A DNA stretch of 64,000 nucleotides from Aquila chrysaetos chrysaetos. Taxonomy: Eukaryota > Chordata > Aves > Accipitriformes > Accipitridae. This document shows positions 49,164 through 60,872 of this stretch, piece by piece. The stretch spans positions 74,376,742 through 74,440,741 of the forward strand of contig NC_044007.1 of assembly GCF_900496995.4 (NCBI RefSeq), read 5' to 3'. Position 1 is the stretch's first letter; each line of letters opens with the position of its first letter. The translations under genes were made by a program, and so were the position numbers. The notes under the pieces were generated by a model, which was given only the letters and a program-made list of their open reading frames with translations, searched no databases and was not told the origin of the DNA.

Positions 49164-52100
49164 CATCCCTTTCTTTCTCCACATATCTCTGTATCTGCTT
49201 TTGTATCCTTAATAACTATGTTAGTGTTCTACACCCTTTTAGAAGTTGTGAAAGTATGATGTTTTCATGTTTGACAACTCAGATTAAAAGAACCTATAAA
49301 TCACATTTGCTTCCAAAAGCGTTTAGGCAGAGTAGCTTTTATCATTTGGAAATATGAGTTGAGGCGGTGCTCCAGATGTTTGCCAAAGCCTATTTCCTTG
49401 TCAGACCAGCTGTAAATATGTTACCTTCTAATTTGGGCCAGGTGATCAGATGTGCTAGAGGTGATCCCAGCTCATGGGTTTCTGGAGTGCTATTTTGTGG
49501 ATCCAATATGCTATTCAGGCTTGATTTGGACCTTTATGGTGGGGTACTGTGACAAAGTTAGCTCCGTGCTCCTTCAGATGGGGTTTCGTAAGTTAAAAAG
49601 CTATGCAGATTGTTAGCTTGGTTTCTGGAGAAGGGGAAGAATTGAGAATAACAGTGTAGCACATAAATACTGTAAATAGTTCTTATTTGTAATAGACTGC
49701 TGTGAAACAGTCTTTATTTAGACCGTGTTATTACAGCTAATTTGGGGTAAATATTGCAAACATTTTATTTTCTCTCAGCAGACCAAAAACAAATTGCAAA
49801 AAGAATAAAACTTTATTGCTTTATCTTGAGAAACACTTAAAGCACTGAAATAAAAGAGGGGAGGAATTCAGGCCTCATATTTTTAGTGTACTTAAGGATA
49901 CTTTGGAAGGCAAAAGAATGACCTGTTGATATCTTTTTAAGATTTACATTTGGAGCAAGCAGGTTTTGCGTCTCTAAAGAGGGGAAGTATTGTAGAACAA
50001 AAAGTAGTAGAAATACTGTATGTGTTTTATCAGTCTTTCATATTTGCAAGCTGATTTTTTTCCTGTCATGAAGGTCATTGACAGTGTCAGACAGAGATAA
50101 CCACAGGCATTAAAGAGTTAAGCAGAACATACAACTATTTAAACATCCAAAGGGCAGGGAGGGGAGGAGGAGGGATGAAAGCACTAAGGTCTTTTAAAGT
50201 TGCTTGCTTTCTTCCTCCATTATCTTGCAGTTCTACTCATAGATGAGAGCAGCACTAGGAAGAAGGGGGATAGAGTGAAAAGCAGGAAAGAGAGGAGGAA
50301 AACGGATGTGGTGTTCTGCATCAGGGATACAACATGGTTCCCCGTGCCTTGTCTCAGGAAGGAAAAGATGGTACCAAAGGAGCTATCACCCCGAAAGCGA
50401 GGGAGACTGACTTCTGTGGATGCTGAGAGCTTTTAATAGCAGAGGCTCAAGTGCTGGGAGGGATGGAGCCAAGTGCTCAAATTGCACGATGTGTATATGA
50501 TGCAGCTTTCTGCCTTGAGCAATCCTAATTAAACAGATGTAGCAGGAGCTCTACAAATCTGTGGTTTCTGTTGATTTTCTGCTTACTGAAATGGATTTGT
50601 CTTGCTTTGAATGACTGGCAGTGGTTTCTGGGACAAGCGTTACAGTTCTCAGCACCCCCCAAATGCCTGAGTAAGAAGTATTGGTGACATTTGGAAAAGT
50701 TTTTGTTTGTTGGAATATGTTTCTGGAATATAAAAAATATTAGGGAAGGTGGCCAAGTGTATGGGGGTTGTTTTGGTGGGTGTGGGGTTTTTTCCTTCTT
50801 ACAGTATGTCTGTAAGATGCAACGACTTGCAGATGTGAAAAGACCCTTTTGAATTAATGACTTTTCTTACATTTCTCTAAGTGTATAGCCTCTTGCCTTA
50901 TCATGAATGCTCATGTATATTGTAATTGAAAAATTGAATGTATTTCCAGCAGTCCGAAAGAGAAAAGAAATTCTCAAGTAAAGCTACCACTGTACATCCC
51001 AACGCTGCTAGTTTTTGATGGTATTGAAACCGAGTTTTCAACCTCATTGTTCAAACCGTGAAGTGCTACTGATACTGGCATATTTATCCCAGTTTACATT
51101 AGGCAGCTTCACAGCTGGATAGGTACGAATAACAACTGTAACTTATTTATTGTCACCCGTTCTATCTGCTTTCTTTAAAATGTTTCACTGTGTTCAGAGA
51201 GATCTTCACAGTTTAAGAATACAAAATAATAATTGTCATGTGATACAGTAATTAATTAATTAATTATTACCTAATAGGTACTTATGAGATACTGGATAAT
51301 GATTAATATGCTTGCCACCCTCCAATAAGTCACCTGACGAGGCTGGTTAGCCTGGCAGTCATCAGTTAGAGGGGGAGACTGGTCTCCCTTGATCCCTAGG
51401 ACGGGCTGAACGTCACCACTGCTGAGGAGCAGTTTTCCAATTACATGCTTTTTTCCTTAGCATTTTGTACCATTTGTGTTTAGTTTTTCCTCTGGAATCT
51501 TTGAGCTACTGACCGCTTCTGCCTCGGCATTTTTGCATCCGTCTTTAATTTTACCTTTCTTACCTGGTGTGGCTCTACTCTATTTGTTTTCTCACCACTT
51601 TTGCTTGCAACTTAAAAGCTTTTCACAGAGGAGTGACTGGGAGGAGAGTTGCATTATTTTCTGCGAGACTGGGGGTCAGGAGTCCCGCTGTGGTTGTAGC
51701 TGAGCGCAGGTGGGTTACTGCCTGCTCTCTGCCTCGATAGGTCACCAGACCTGGATGCATATTTCTTTCCTGTCAGCCCAGCGACCACCTTGCTATTAGA
51801 AGTGTGTATTTTCAGGTCTGTCAGCTCACTTGGTGGAGGGGTCAGGGAGGAACTGTACCTCTATTTATGCTGGGTTATTAGGGTGGAGTGGTAACTTAAA
51901 AGGGAAGCAGTGGCAAGCAGGTAAGTGGAAATAGTAATGTCTGAACCCTGCTAAACTTACAGCCAGAACAACACTGAAGCCTTGCTTCAGCCAGTGATTA
52001 TTACCTTTCCAATTTCCTTACCTTTTTTACACTCCTAAAATTGCTGAAAGGATTTCTTTTGTCAAACTGTCATGAGAGAATGTAATGATACTCTTGTATG

Positions 52101-55100
52101 CATTGTCTTTTAAATAATCATGTGATTTGAAGAGGTGATTCCAATAAATATGATTAAAACTTCAAATGTGTTTTTATATAGCCAATATCTGCAAGGTGCC
52201 TAAAAGTTTAGGAGATCAGTGGACAGAATCTTATTTTAGCTCATTTTTGTCTGCAGTCATGTAGCACATTAGAAGTTTGCCCTTCTGGAGGTGAGAGAAA
52301 CTCTTCTGGTCTGGAAGGTGTCTATGCTTATGTAGAATGAAATTATCTAAACAGAAATTTTGCCTGGCAGAGATCCCCCACTTGCACCTAGCCTTGCTCA
52401 CCTAATCCACAGTAATTGCACTGTTCTGTGTAGGCCTGCTGATGTCAGTGAGAAATCATGAAATTGATCCCCTCGTCTTGTTTCTTCAGAAGTATTTGCA
52501 TTTCATTTTCTAATCACAGTTGCTAGCTTGAGCTTTGAACAGGAAAAAAAGGACACGCATGGTTTGATGCTAGGAATAATTTTCCTCTCAAATCCAAACA
52601 AAACCTCTTGAGAAAGTACGTGATAACACATCTGTGGGCTAATCAGCATCAGGTTGATCGGACTGGCCTTGCCCTACTTCCTTGATGAGTTCCTTGATTA
52701 AAAGTTACTAATGTAATGAATAATGTAGAATCTTTTAAGACCTCACTACATGCACCTAAAAATCCGTAATATTTGGGACTTGAAAATAGTCAGTGGACTA
52801 ACCTAGAAGCAGGCTTCTGTGGGATGTGCTGTAGAGTTGCTGCGCAGTGGGTGGAATGTAAAATAGAGAATTACTTGTATTTTAGAGAATCATAGCTCTG
52901 GTCGTGATTCACTGTGTGCTAGAGTTAGGGTGCCACTTATGGGTTCCTTATTAAGAGGTTGAAAAAAATTTTGTTTTTCTTCAAGAGTGGAGAAAAGAAT
53001 TCTTCATTTTATCATTTTCCTAGGAAACAGAGAACACCAGTAAAACAGTTAATACCAATGAATTTGGGAGACTATGCAAGACTGATCTAGCTGTGCTCTG
53101 ATAGAAGAGCTACAGAACTCGTGCATTTTTGCTTTTCTCATTTGCTTCTCCCAGCCTCTCCGTTACATGAATCTGATTGTTATACACTGTAAATGAACAA
53201 GACGACTAAAACTTGTGCAGCTGTTGTATGCTGAAGAATCTATCAAACAGAAGACTTCTTTTGTAATACAATTAAAGGGAAAGAACCCTAATACGAAGGC
53301 TGGGATGCATGGCATATAGGCTAGTTTCAAATGCTACTTTACTGCTTCTTTTACTACTTCAGACTTAGATAAAGATGGTTTCTAAAGTAACTTACAGGAT
53401 TTTAAAATTTTTAATTTTGTCCTGTTATTCTCCCTTCTTTTTCTTTCCCATCTCTGAACTGCACCTCTTCTCAGTAGCAAAATGAAATGGGGAGGGAATG
53501 AAGAGTTAGGGGAGAGAAGTGTTAGAGAAGTGGAAGAGGTCTTTCAGGAAAAGCTTAGTCTGAAAGTGTATGAAAATATTTAAAATCCTTCTCAATTTTT
53601 TTTATCAGCTCTAATGAATGTCAGAATCACTGGTTTAACTTTTAACTTTCAATTTGTGTGCCTGTATGGTATGCTTTTTCTTAAGATTGTGTGCACCCTT
53701 TTAAGAAACATGATGGAGTCAGGTTTCTGTAGCATTTATGAGATTACTGTTCATGGTCACTTCCAACAGAGGAATGATGAAGATTCCCAGGGGCTGGTGG
53801 ATCCAGTACTGAAAACATTTTTGGCACTGGTAGCTGTATGAGCCCAGTTGTGAGATGTGGGGGCTGTGCTCATAAGTACCAGAGCCTGTCGTGCTGAGAC
53901 TGAAACACGCAGCCTTGCTTCTCGGACGCCTCTCTTTGGGGAGCAAGTGTGTTGCTCTGATCAGGTAATGCGTGGAGCTGGCTATTGATTTTCCATTTGG
54001 TGAAAGATTATGTGCAGAGACAATATGCTTTTGGACCTCCATTGATGCAAAAAAGTTAGATCCGTACAAAGTATGAACTGTCTTAATAAAAGTTGAAGAT
54101 TTTGATACTGAAATTAAGGACTATAATTGCACTTGTTGAACTTCGTTTGAGCTGTGCATTATTTTCATTATTTGAAAGACTTCTTTACTTAAAGAAGTAG
54201 ATGATGTAGCAACTCAGAACCCCACTTCTTTATAATTCATGAATCTTTTCCATACATTATAAATTCTGAAAGACTATTCTCACCCTAATTATTATGTAAA
54301 TAAAACAACTAACCAAGTTAATGATTTTTCTTTAAAAATAGCAGCTTTGTCTTAGGTGCTTTCTTGATGCAATATTGGTTTAGGGGCTAAGAATGACATC
54401 TATAGTATTATTATCTGTTTTTAAAAGGATTAACATAAGGAAAATTAAAAATAAGCTAACAATTTAGATCATAGTACAGCTGAAGTATAATAGGCATCAA
54501 AGGACATGCTTAGCAAATTGTATACACTCAGCCGAAAGGACTCTCTTGGTAGTGAAAAGTAAACTGAGACCGCAAGACCTGGATCCAGATTTATTAAGAA
54601 TAATCAGTTGATTTAATGGTTATGAAAGTACTATTAAAGGTAAGGTAAAGATAATATTTAGTGGACTTCTTTCTCAATAGAACTGCAATATAAAGCAAAT
54701 GACAGTGCCTCAGAGGACATAGGAAAAGTCAGTCTTTAGGAAGCAGTAGAGGAAAGAGGATTTTCTGTTGCTGTTCTTTTTCCCCAGGTGTCATCCTCAA
54801 TGCGTATTTTGCATCACTTCTACAGGTGCAATGAAATGTTTATTCTTTGTTAATGAAGGTTTTCTACCATGAAGGTAGAGAGCCCAAATTCATCACCGGC
54901 TAGACTTGGTACAGAAATGATGGTGATTTTTGACCTTGCTGAAAAATTACTGCTGCCAGTGTAAGTGTTCTGTCATGCAAATGACTGTTGCTGGGTTTTC
55001 AGATGTCACTTGCATAATTTATTATTGAATTCTAATAAACAAATCACTTCTGCCGAAGTCTTTGCTACATCAGAGAAATGGGAAAGGAAGAGAACAATAT

Positions 55101-56235
55101 CCAAGGGCATGTTCTCTTTAATGTTTGTAACAGATTATTCTTGCTGCGCGTTCATAAAGTAGCATTGGTTTGAGGTCAGATATGAAAATAAAGCATACGT
55201 AGACCTGCTGTGTGTCCATAGAGAATTTCAGTTGCATTGTCACACAAATGGTTGTTGCTTACGGAGACACGAAAACAAAAAGTATTTAGTGCTGATGTTT
55301 TGTGATCTGAACGTATTAGCTGACTATCTAGCATCACCTTGTCAGGGACTTTATGCTCCACTTGTTCTTAGAAATTACATCAGTGGATATGCCCAGGTAA
55401 GAGTCTAAAGAAATCAGATGGGCACCCCTTCAAAGATTCTGCCCTTCTGCGATGAGTAGAGAATTTCTGTCAGCAAGTACAAAGATTGATGTCTTAGTTC
55501 AGCTGTGTTTGTGGAGTCTCTGAATTGCAAGTGCTGATTTGGAAGGATTTAAACTTCTTCACTCCTGGCTTTCTGTGTCTTATCCATCACATAATACAGT
55601 GCTTTTGTAATTTTTCTTACCAGACACTAAGGGTGGGAATTAAGAAAAGGAACTCATTATTTGTGCGTGTGTGTTTTCATGATTGGCTTCTGGTTTGGGG
55701 AGTTTGGGTTTTTTTGTTTTTGTTTGTTTGTGTTTTGGGTTTTGTTTTTTTTTTTTAGAAGGGAGTGTTCTAAAGATTTGTTCTGTAACACTTTCTAAAA
55801 TGTCTTTTTGTTTGTTTGAATTACTGTTCATCTGAAATGCAAACAATAGAATTAGACTTCAGTGAGTTGTATGCTCAGTGCTTACAAATGATTAGCAGAA
55901 TGCTTCAGAAGCAGTGTTTGACAGAGATGGATACTTCTGCTCAGTTGCTGTCCTGAATTCAGTTATTAGTACGAATGCTTTAAAATGTTTATTACTTGAT
56001 GCTGACGTCTGTGGGTTATTTTATGTCAAAGCATACAGATACTTTTCATCATCAGCCAAGTGTAAAGTTGAATTAAAGGAGTTTTTTGACCTTGTCAAAA
56101 ATAAATAGGTAGAAACACTCCAACAAACAAAAGCTTGCCATCTTTCCAATCATTGTTTGTATAATGCAATGCTGGTCTGTCTGAAAGTCATATTACCAGT
56201 GTCAGTAACAAAACACATTCTAAGTAGAGGAAGAT

Positions 56236-56251
56236 AAAAAAAAAAAAAAAA
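56236..56251 (+). repeat. A16 tract
   Basis: Sixteen consecutive A, with no associated retrocopy. Confidence 0.88.
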
Positions 56252-57284
56252 TTGAGTTAAAAGTTCTATTATGCACTTTTCCTTCTGTGTATTACTATTG
56301 CAATATGTTTTGCCAGCATTATATTTTCATGTCTAATCTTATCCCTTTGATGACAAATGATCTCTGCCGTCGGTATAATCCCATAAATACTTTAAGGAAA
56401 TGATAGATTTTAACAATGATGGTAGGCTATACGAGATTTTCAATAAGGCATTTGGAAAACTAATTAAACATAAATAAGAAACTAGCAACACTTATCTCAG
56501 TGGTTGTAAAAAGTGTTTTCTCAGGTTTTTTTAGTCTTTATCATGAATGCATCCTCCTTCCCTGGGGCTCTGAAGTATAAAAGGTCCATACTGAAGTAGA
56601 AATGATTGTTAACAGAATTCACCACCTCCAGGAAATCCCATCAATATGTCTCATGGGAGGATTTTCTGCTATTTTACTATTTTTATAATAAATGATATTT
56701 AATAGTGGTTATTGGAAAAAAAAAAGAAAAAAGTTATTATTCATTTTGGTAAGTATAAGAGGAAATTTGCCTAGTGGTAGTTAATAGGTGTAGCAATTAG
56801 GGAGGGGTGTGTGTGTTCTGTTTCTAATTCATGAACCAGTTAAGAAGTACTAAATCACCAGTATTTCTAATTTACAACTTTAGTCTCTAGAAGACTCCTA
56901 GACTTATTGTAAATTGTTTTGTACAGATACATGGCATCACATTTAAAATCACAAACTATAAAAATAAAGCTCATCAGGTTTTTTCAGTTAGAAATTCAGT
57001 TGTATTAAAAATTCAAATACTCCATAAACTTCAGACTTCATTATTTTATGATGCACACTTTCAGATTTCTCTCCTTGAACTGAACCTTAGCTTCATCTAA
57101 AATAAGTGCATGGTTTGTAAAAGCCTAGTAGGACAACATGGGTGCCTTTTTTCTTTTTGTGGTGAAATGAAACATTTCGATGACCCACAGTTTACTTCTA
57201 AATTTCACTCTATAGGAAGTGTTTTTTAACTATTCCTGTATTTTGGAATAGAGGAATCAAAGTTATGAAGTGTTTAGAGAAATT

Positions 57285-57303
57285 AAAAAAAAAAAAAAAA
57301 AAA
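57285..57303 (+). repeat. A19 tract
   Basis: Nineteen consecutive A, with no associated retrocopy. Confidence 0.9.
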
Positions 57304-58139
57304 GTCCTCAAACACCACTATTGCGGATTTTTTTGAGGCTGTGCAACTTTAGGGGCTGTGCAAGGACTTGGAGAACTGTAGCATCTCCTTTCATTAGAGG
57401 TCTGAGATTCTCAGCTGCTGCATGTTAGTAGATTGTCAAACAGTGAGAGAGTACTCAGAGTACGTTGCAACTGAATTTCCTCACAAGGCAGTGTTGTGCT
57501 TTAGATTGAGAGTGCACATCTTTCTAACTGTTGAGTATTGCATGACTTAAACACTTCAGTCATTTTTTTCTTCTTCTGTCATATTTTGGGGAGGAAATTC
57601 ATAAACCTTATGCTTTGAGTTCTCTGGTAGTGTAACATAGTTCTAAATGTACCTGCAGTTGCTATTAAACTTTGTCTCCTACCTTACCTGCAAAAGTAAA
57701 AATATGGTGAAACATAAGAGCAGGAACTGATTTTTAAGAGAAAGAAGTCACACACCTAGTAAAGGATGTCATGCTTCTCCTTCATCTTCCATTCTACATG
57801 TTCTTAATCGAAGTCTAATTGTTCTTCACCATTTCATTGACTTCTCCTCCTCCCAGTATAGCTGGCAAATTAATTTCTGGGGTAAAAACTGCAGGCTTAT
57901 TTGTGCCCAGTAAATATATTTAGAACCTATGTATTAGAAGCAGTAGGTAAAGGGGTTTTTGCTATATGGCCTGATGTAATTGGGAGGAAAAGAAGATTAA
58001 GTTGAGCTTCATAAAAATCTACTCAGGATGAAGGAAAATCTCTCACATTTTGTCTAGGCAGTCTTAAGTGGTCACATCCTAGCTGATAACTTTGTATAAG
58101 TGGGTACCTAAAGGTGGGCTAAAACGGAAACCTCTATTT

Positions 58140-58334
58140 TTCTGTTATTTTGTCAGGACACAGTGAGGCCAATGCCTCTGTGGGACAGCTGAGGCTGGGC
58201 TGGGACATCAGCCTTTGGTGGAGGGTCGGGATCAGGTCAGTGAAGGGAACTGGGGTCAGGGACAGCCCTGGGATGGTTGGGCATGCAGGGCTTGTGGGGA
58301 GCTGGAGACCAGCCCTGCTGTGGTGCTGGTGGGG
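58140..58334 (-). repeat. GC-rich tail adjoining the CR1 fragment, unidentified
   Basis: On the minus strand this GC-rich block follows directly after the CR1 reverse-transcriptase segment and keeps the same frame open (Pro/Ser/Leu-rich, ending near 58134). It does not match the CR1 continuation expected at this point. It could be a family-specific 3' end, a second inserted or rearranged repeat, or unique DNA. Confidence 0.35.
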
Positions 58335-58895
58335 CACGGACTGACTCCATGCCGTGAGGGTGCATTGCTGGATCACATTCGACTTGTCCACCAGGACCTC
58401 TAGGTCCTTTTCTTCACAGCTGTTTTCCAGCCACTTGCTTCCCAGCCTATTCGGGTGCATGGAGGTTGTTCCTTTCCAGGTGCAAGACTTGCATGACTGA
58501 GCCCATTTCTCCAGCGTGTCCAGGTCCCTCTGAATTGGCAGCACACCCACGTGGTGTACCAGCCACTCTTCCCAGTTTTGTGTCATCTGTGAACTTGCTG
58601 AGGGTATGCTCTGTCCCATCATCAAGGTCATTAATGAAATCTTAAACAGCAATGGACTCGTTACTGAACTCTGAGACATGCAGCTGGTGACTGGCCTCCA
58701 GCTGAATTTGGTGCAGCTGATCACAGTGTTTTGATCCTGGTGGTTCAGCTGGTTTCAATCCATCTCACTGTCCACTTATCTAGCCTGTGCTTTATCAGTT
58801 AGTCCTTGAGGATGTTATGGGACCCAGTGTCAAAAGCCTTACTGAAACCTTCCTTTCCCTCCAGAAAATGTCAAGAGGGATGTTGTAGAGGATGC
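58335..58895 (-). pseudogene. CR1 LINE ORF2 fragment (reverse transcriptase), frameshifted
   Basis: Read on the minus strand, this is the later part of the CR1 ORF2 reverse transcriptase. The upstream part encodes a KAFDT(V)xH-like segment (58815-58850) and a WTVRWIE-like stretch. The catalytic-box region (F(A/T)DD in this family) lies at about 58580-58600 but in a frame different from the one open downstream. The open frame 58134-58724 then carries IQRDLDTLEKWA and EEKDLEVLVD, typical of the region after the catalytic box. At least two frame shifts (about 58640 and 58545) and a stop near the start make it non-functional. No endonuclease domain or standard 3' tail is present. It is clearly older than, and of different composition from, the 18 kb copy. 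Confidence 0.85.
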
Positions 58896-60766
58896 ACAAT
58901 TTAAACTGCGTCATGACACTATAAGCTCATGAGAAATTGATAGGACCTGTTCTTCAGCCAAGCATCTAAATTTTTTCTAACCTGACCCACATCATGAATA
59001 TTACTGCTCAAGATTTTGCTTGAGTGCTGTGCCACTCTGAATAGTTCCTTTGAAATTAAGATAGAGCTTTTAAAAATGGTACAAGTCTGACCCTTGAGAA
59101 CAGGATATGGTAATTTCTTCTGAGAAAGGTGAACCTTTCTCACTGTTTTTTTGCAACTGTTACATGGTTTTGTACTGGTGGGACCAACCATACTGCATAC
59201 ATCAATTGCCTCAGGACTCCCGTGGTTTAACCTGTTTGTCCACTCACTCTGCAACACCTCTATGCAACAGAAGGTGCATTTTGATGTTTGCCCACCTGTG
59301 GATTTTCAAATAGTCCCTGAGTGCAGCAGCCTCATGCTCTTGTGATATGCCATGGTTAGAGAGCATGCATAGCTCTCTACCGAAAAAAATGTTGTCTAAT
59401 TTGGTTTTGTACAGAATAAAATCCTTTTCATATAAAGGTTTTTCACTATACATTTCAGAATGTTCTCATCTTTTAGGGTTGATGGGGAAAAGAGAAGTTA
59501 AATTAATCAAGTCGCTAGCACTTTAACTTCCTAAAGAAACATGCACCACTGAGTGGATTTTCACATTACACTCCCAGTAGGGACTTTACATCTTGTAAAT
59601 GCTTCAGTTTAACAGATATGAAAAAGAGAACTCTATTCTTCTTTGCAGAACAAAACTGTTGCTCAGGTGTTTTAGAAGTTGGTTTGATCTCTTTATTCTG
59701 CACATAAAATGAAAGATTAAGGAGTACCTGCCATTCCCAGATGCAGCTGCTTCTCTGACCTGGCTTTGGGCGAGAGAATATGTTTGCATAGCAGTCTTTT
59801 TAAAACTATGGATTCTGGATGGGTTTTTTCCCCCTGCAAAGTTAGAATCCACCTCTTCTTTTTTTGTTGTGCATCCAAATCTCTTTCCTAAACGAAAAAA
59901 GAAAAGATCTTAATAAGGCTTACAGGTATTATCTTGTGATGTAAGTTGGGTTTTGTTTTTTGGGGGGTTGGTTTGTTTGTTTGTTTTAAATGTTGATACA
60001 TTTGTACATGGGTGCTCCACTTGTGTGTTCTTCAGTGGAGGCTTGCAGGTCTTCTGACAGCATCTCTTGCCTCTTGGCCTCTCTCTAAGGCAAATCCACA
60101 CCAAAATTATCAATCACAAAATGAAGAGTCTAACAAGTGAGTAGAATAACTGCAGAGTTTCAGGCCCAATGCGGGAGAGGCAAAGGCCAGATTGTTCCCC
60201 AGAGTAGCACAACACTGGTAAGATCCTGTATAGCAGATCATGGAAGAGAGCTGAGACTTGTCCCAAAAGTCTTTATTACTTCAACTTAAAATGGCTGTTA
60301 GGACTGCACATGATATATCCCTAACTTGAGTAAAGCCAAAGTGTGAGAGGTGACACATATAAAGTAAAAATAGAAAGGGGGACTGTGTGTGTGTGTGAGA
60401 GAGAATATGCTTTAGAAATAGTCTAGAATCTCTTAGGCATTTTTATTCGTTGTAAATGAATGAAGAAGCAAGAAGCAAATCATTTAAAATCATTTTCAGG
60501 TCACCTTTAACAGTAACAGTAATATCATTACAATATATGAGCTGAAACATAAGAGAGAAAGATCTGTTCATTTTAAAAGCTGAAACAGAGCAATTAGCTG
60601 GAAAGGATGTGTCATGCCTTACAATAAAAGTTAAATTACAGTGAAATACTTCCTCACAAAAATGCTCACCGTGTGCCAAAGCCCACACATCAAACCACAC
60701 TTTCACCGATCTGCAACACGGTAATTCCCCCACCTGCCCAACTGTAAGAATACGAGGGACAATAAA
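58896..60766. other. Unique non-coding DNA
   Basis: I see no gene or clear repeat. A short TTTG repeat occurs near 59969-59987. Confidence 0.55.
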
Positions 60767-60872
60767 GGGCCTGATTCTCTACTGTGCTGTGACAGCTTGA
60801 TACTTATTAGAAGTCATTGACTTTGCTGGAGTTGCTCTGTAAAACTGGACTAATGGAGTATAAGGAATTATG
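60767..60872. repeat. Possible ancient amniote MITE-like repeat, copy 2
   Basis: GGGCCTGATTCTCTACTGTG opens the block, with CATTGACTTTGCTGGAGTTG in the middle, then GTAAAACTGGAC. This agrees with the same remembered near-palindromic family as at 906-990 (GGGCCTGATTCTC end and ATTGACTTCAATGGAGTTAC centre). The match is stronger at the left end and centre than at the right end. Confidence 0.45.

Larger units (their letters stand above)
49164..58139. other. Long unique AT-rich non-coding stretch
   Basis: Nine kilobases without a supported gene or transposon. Simple sequences are a TTAA repeat at about 51249-51267, T12 at 55745-55756, A16 at 56236-56251 and A19 at 57285-57303. About 50150-50440 is purine-rich. 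The 116-codon minus frame at 53719-54069 has no recognised domain. Confidence 0.55.

Noticed and set aside
48968..49357. 129-codon + strand open frame
   Set aside because: Spans the end of solo LTR 2 into unique DNA; a chance frame.
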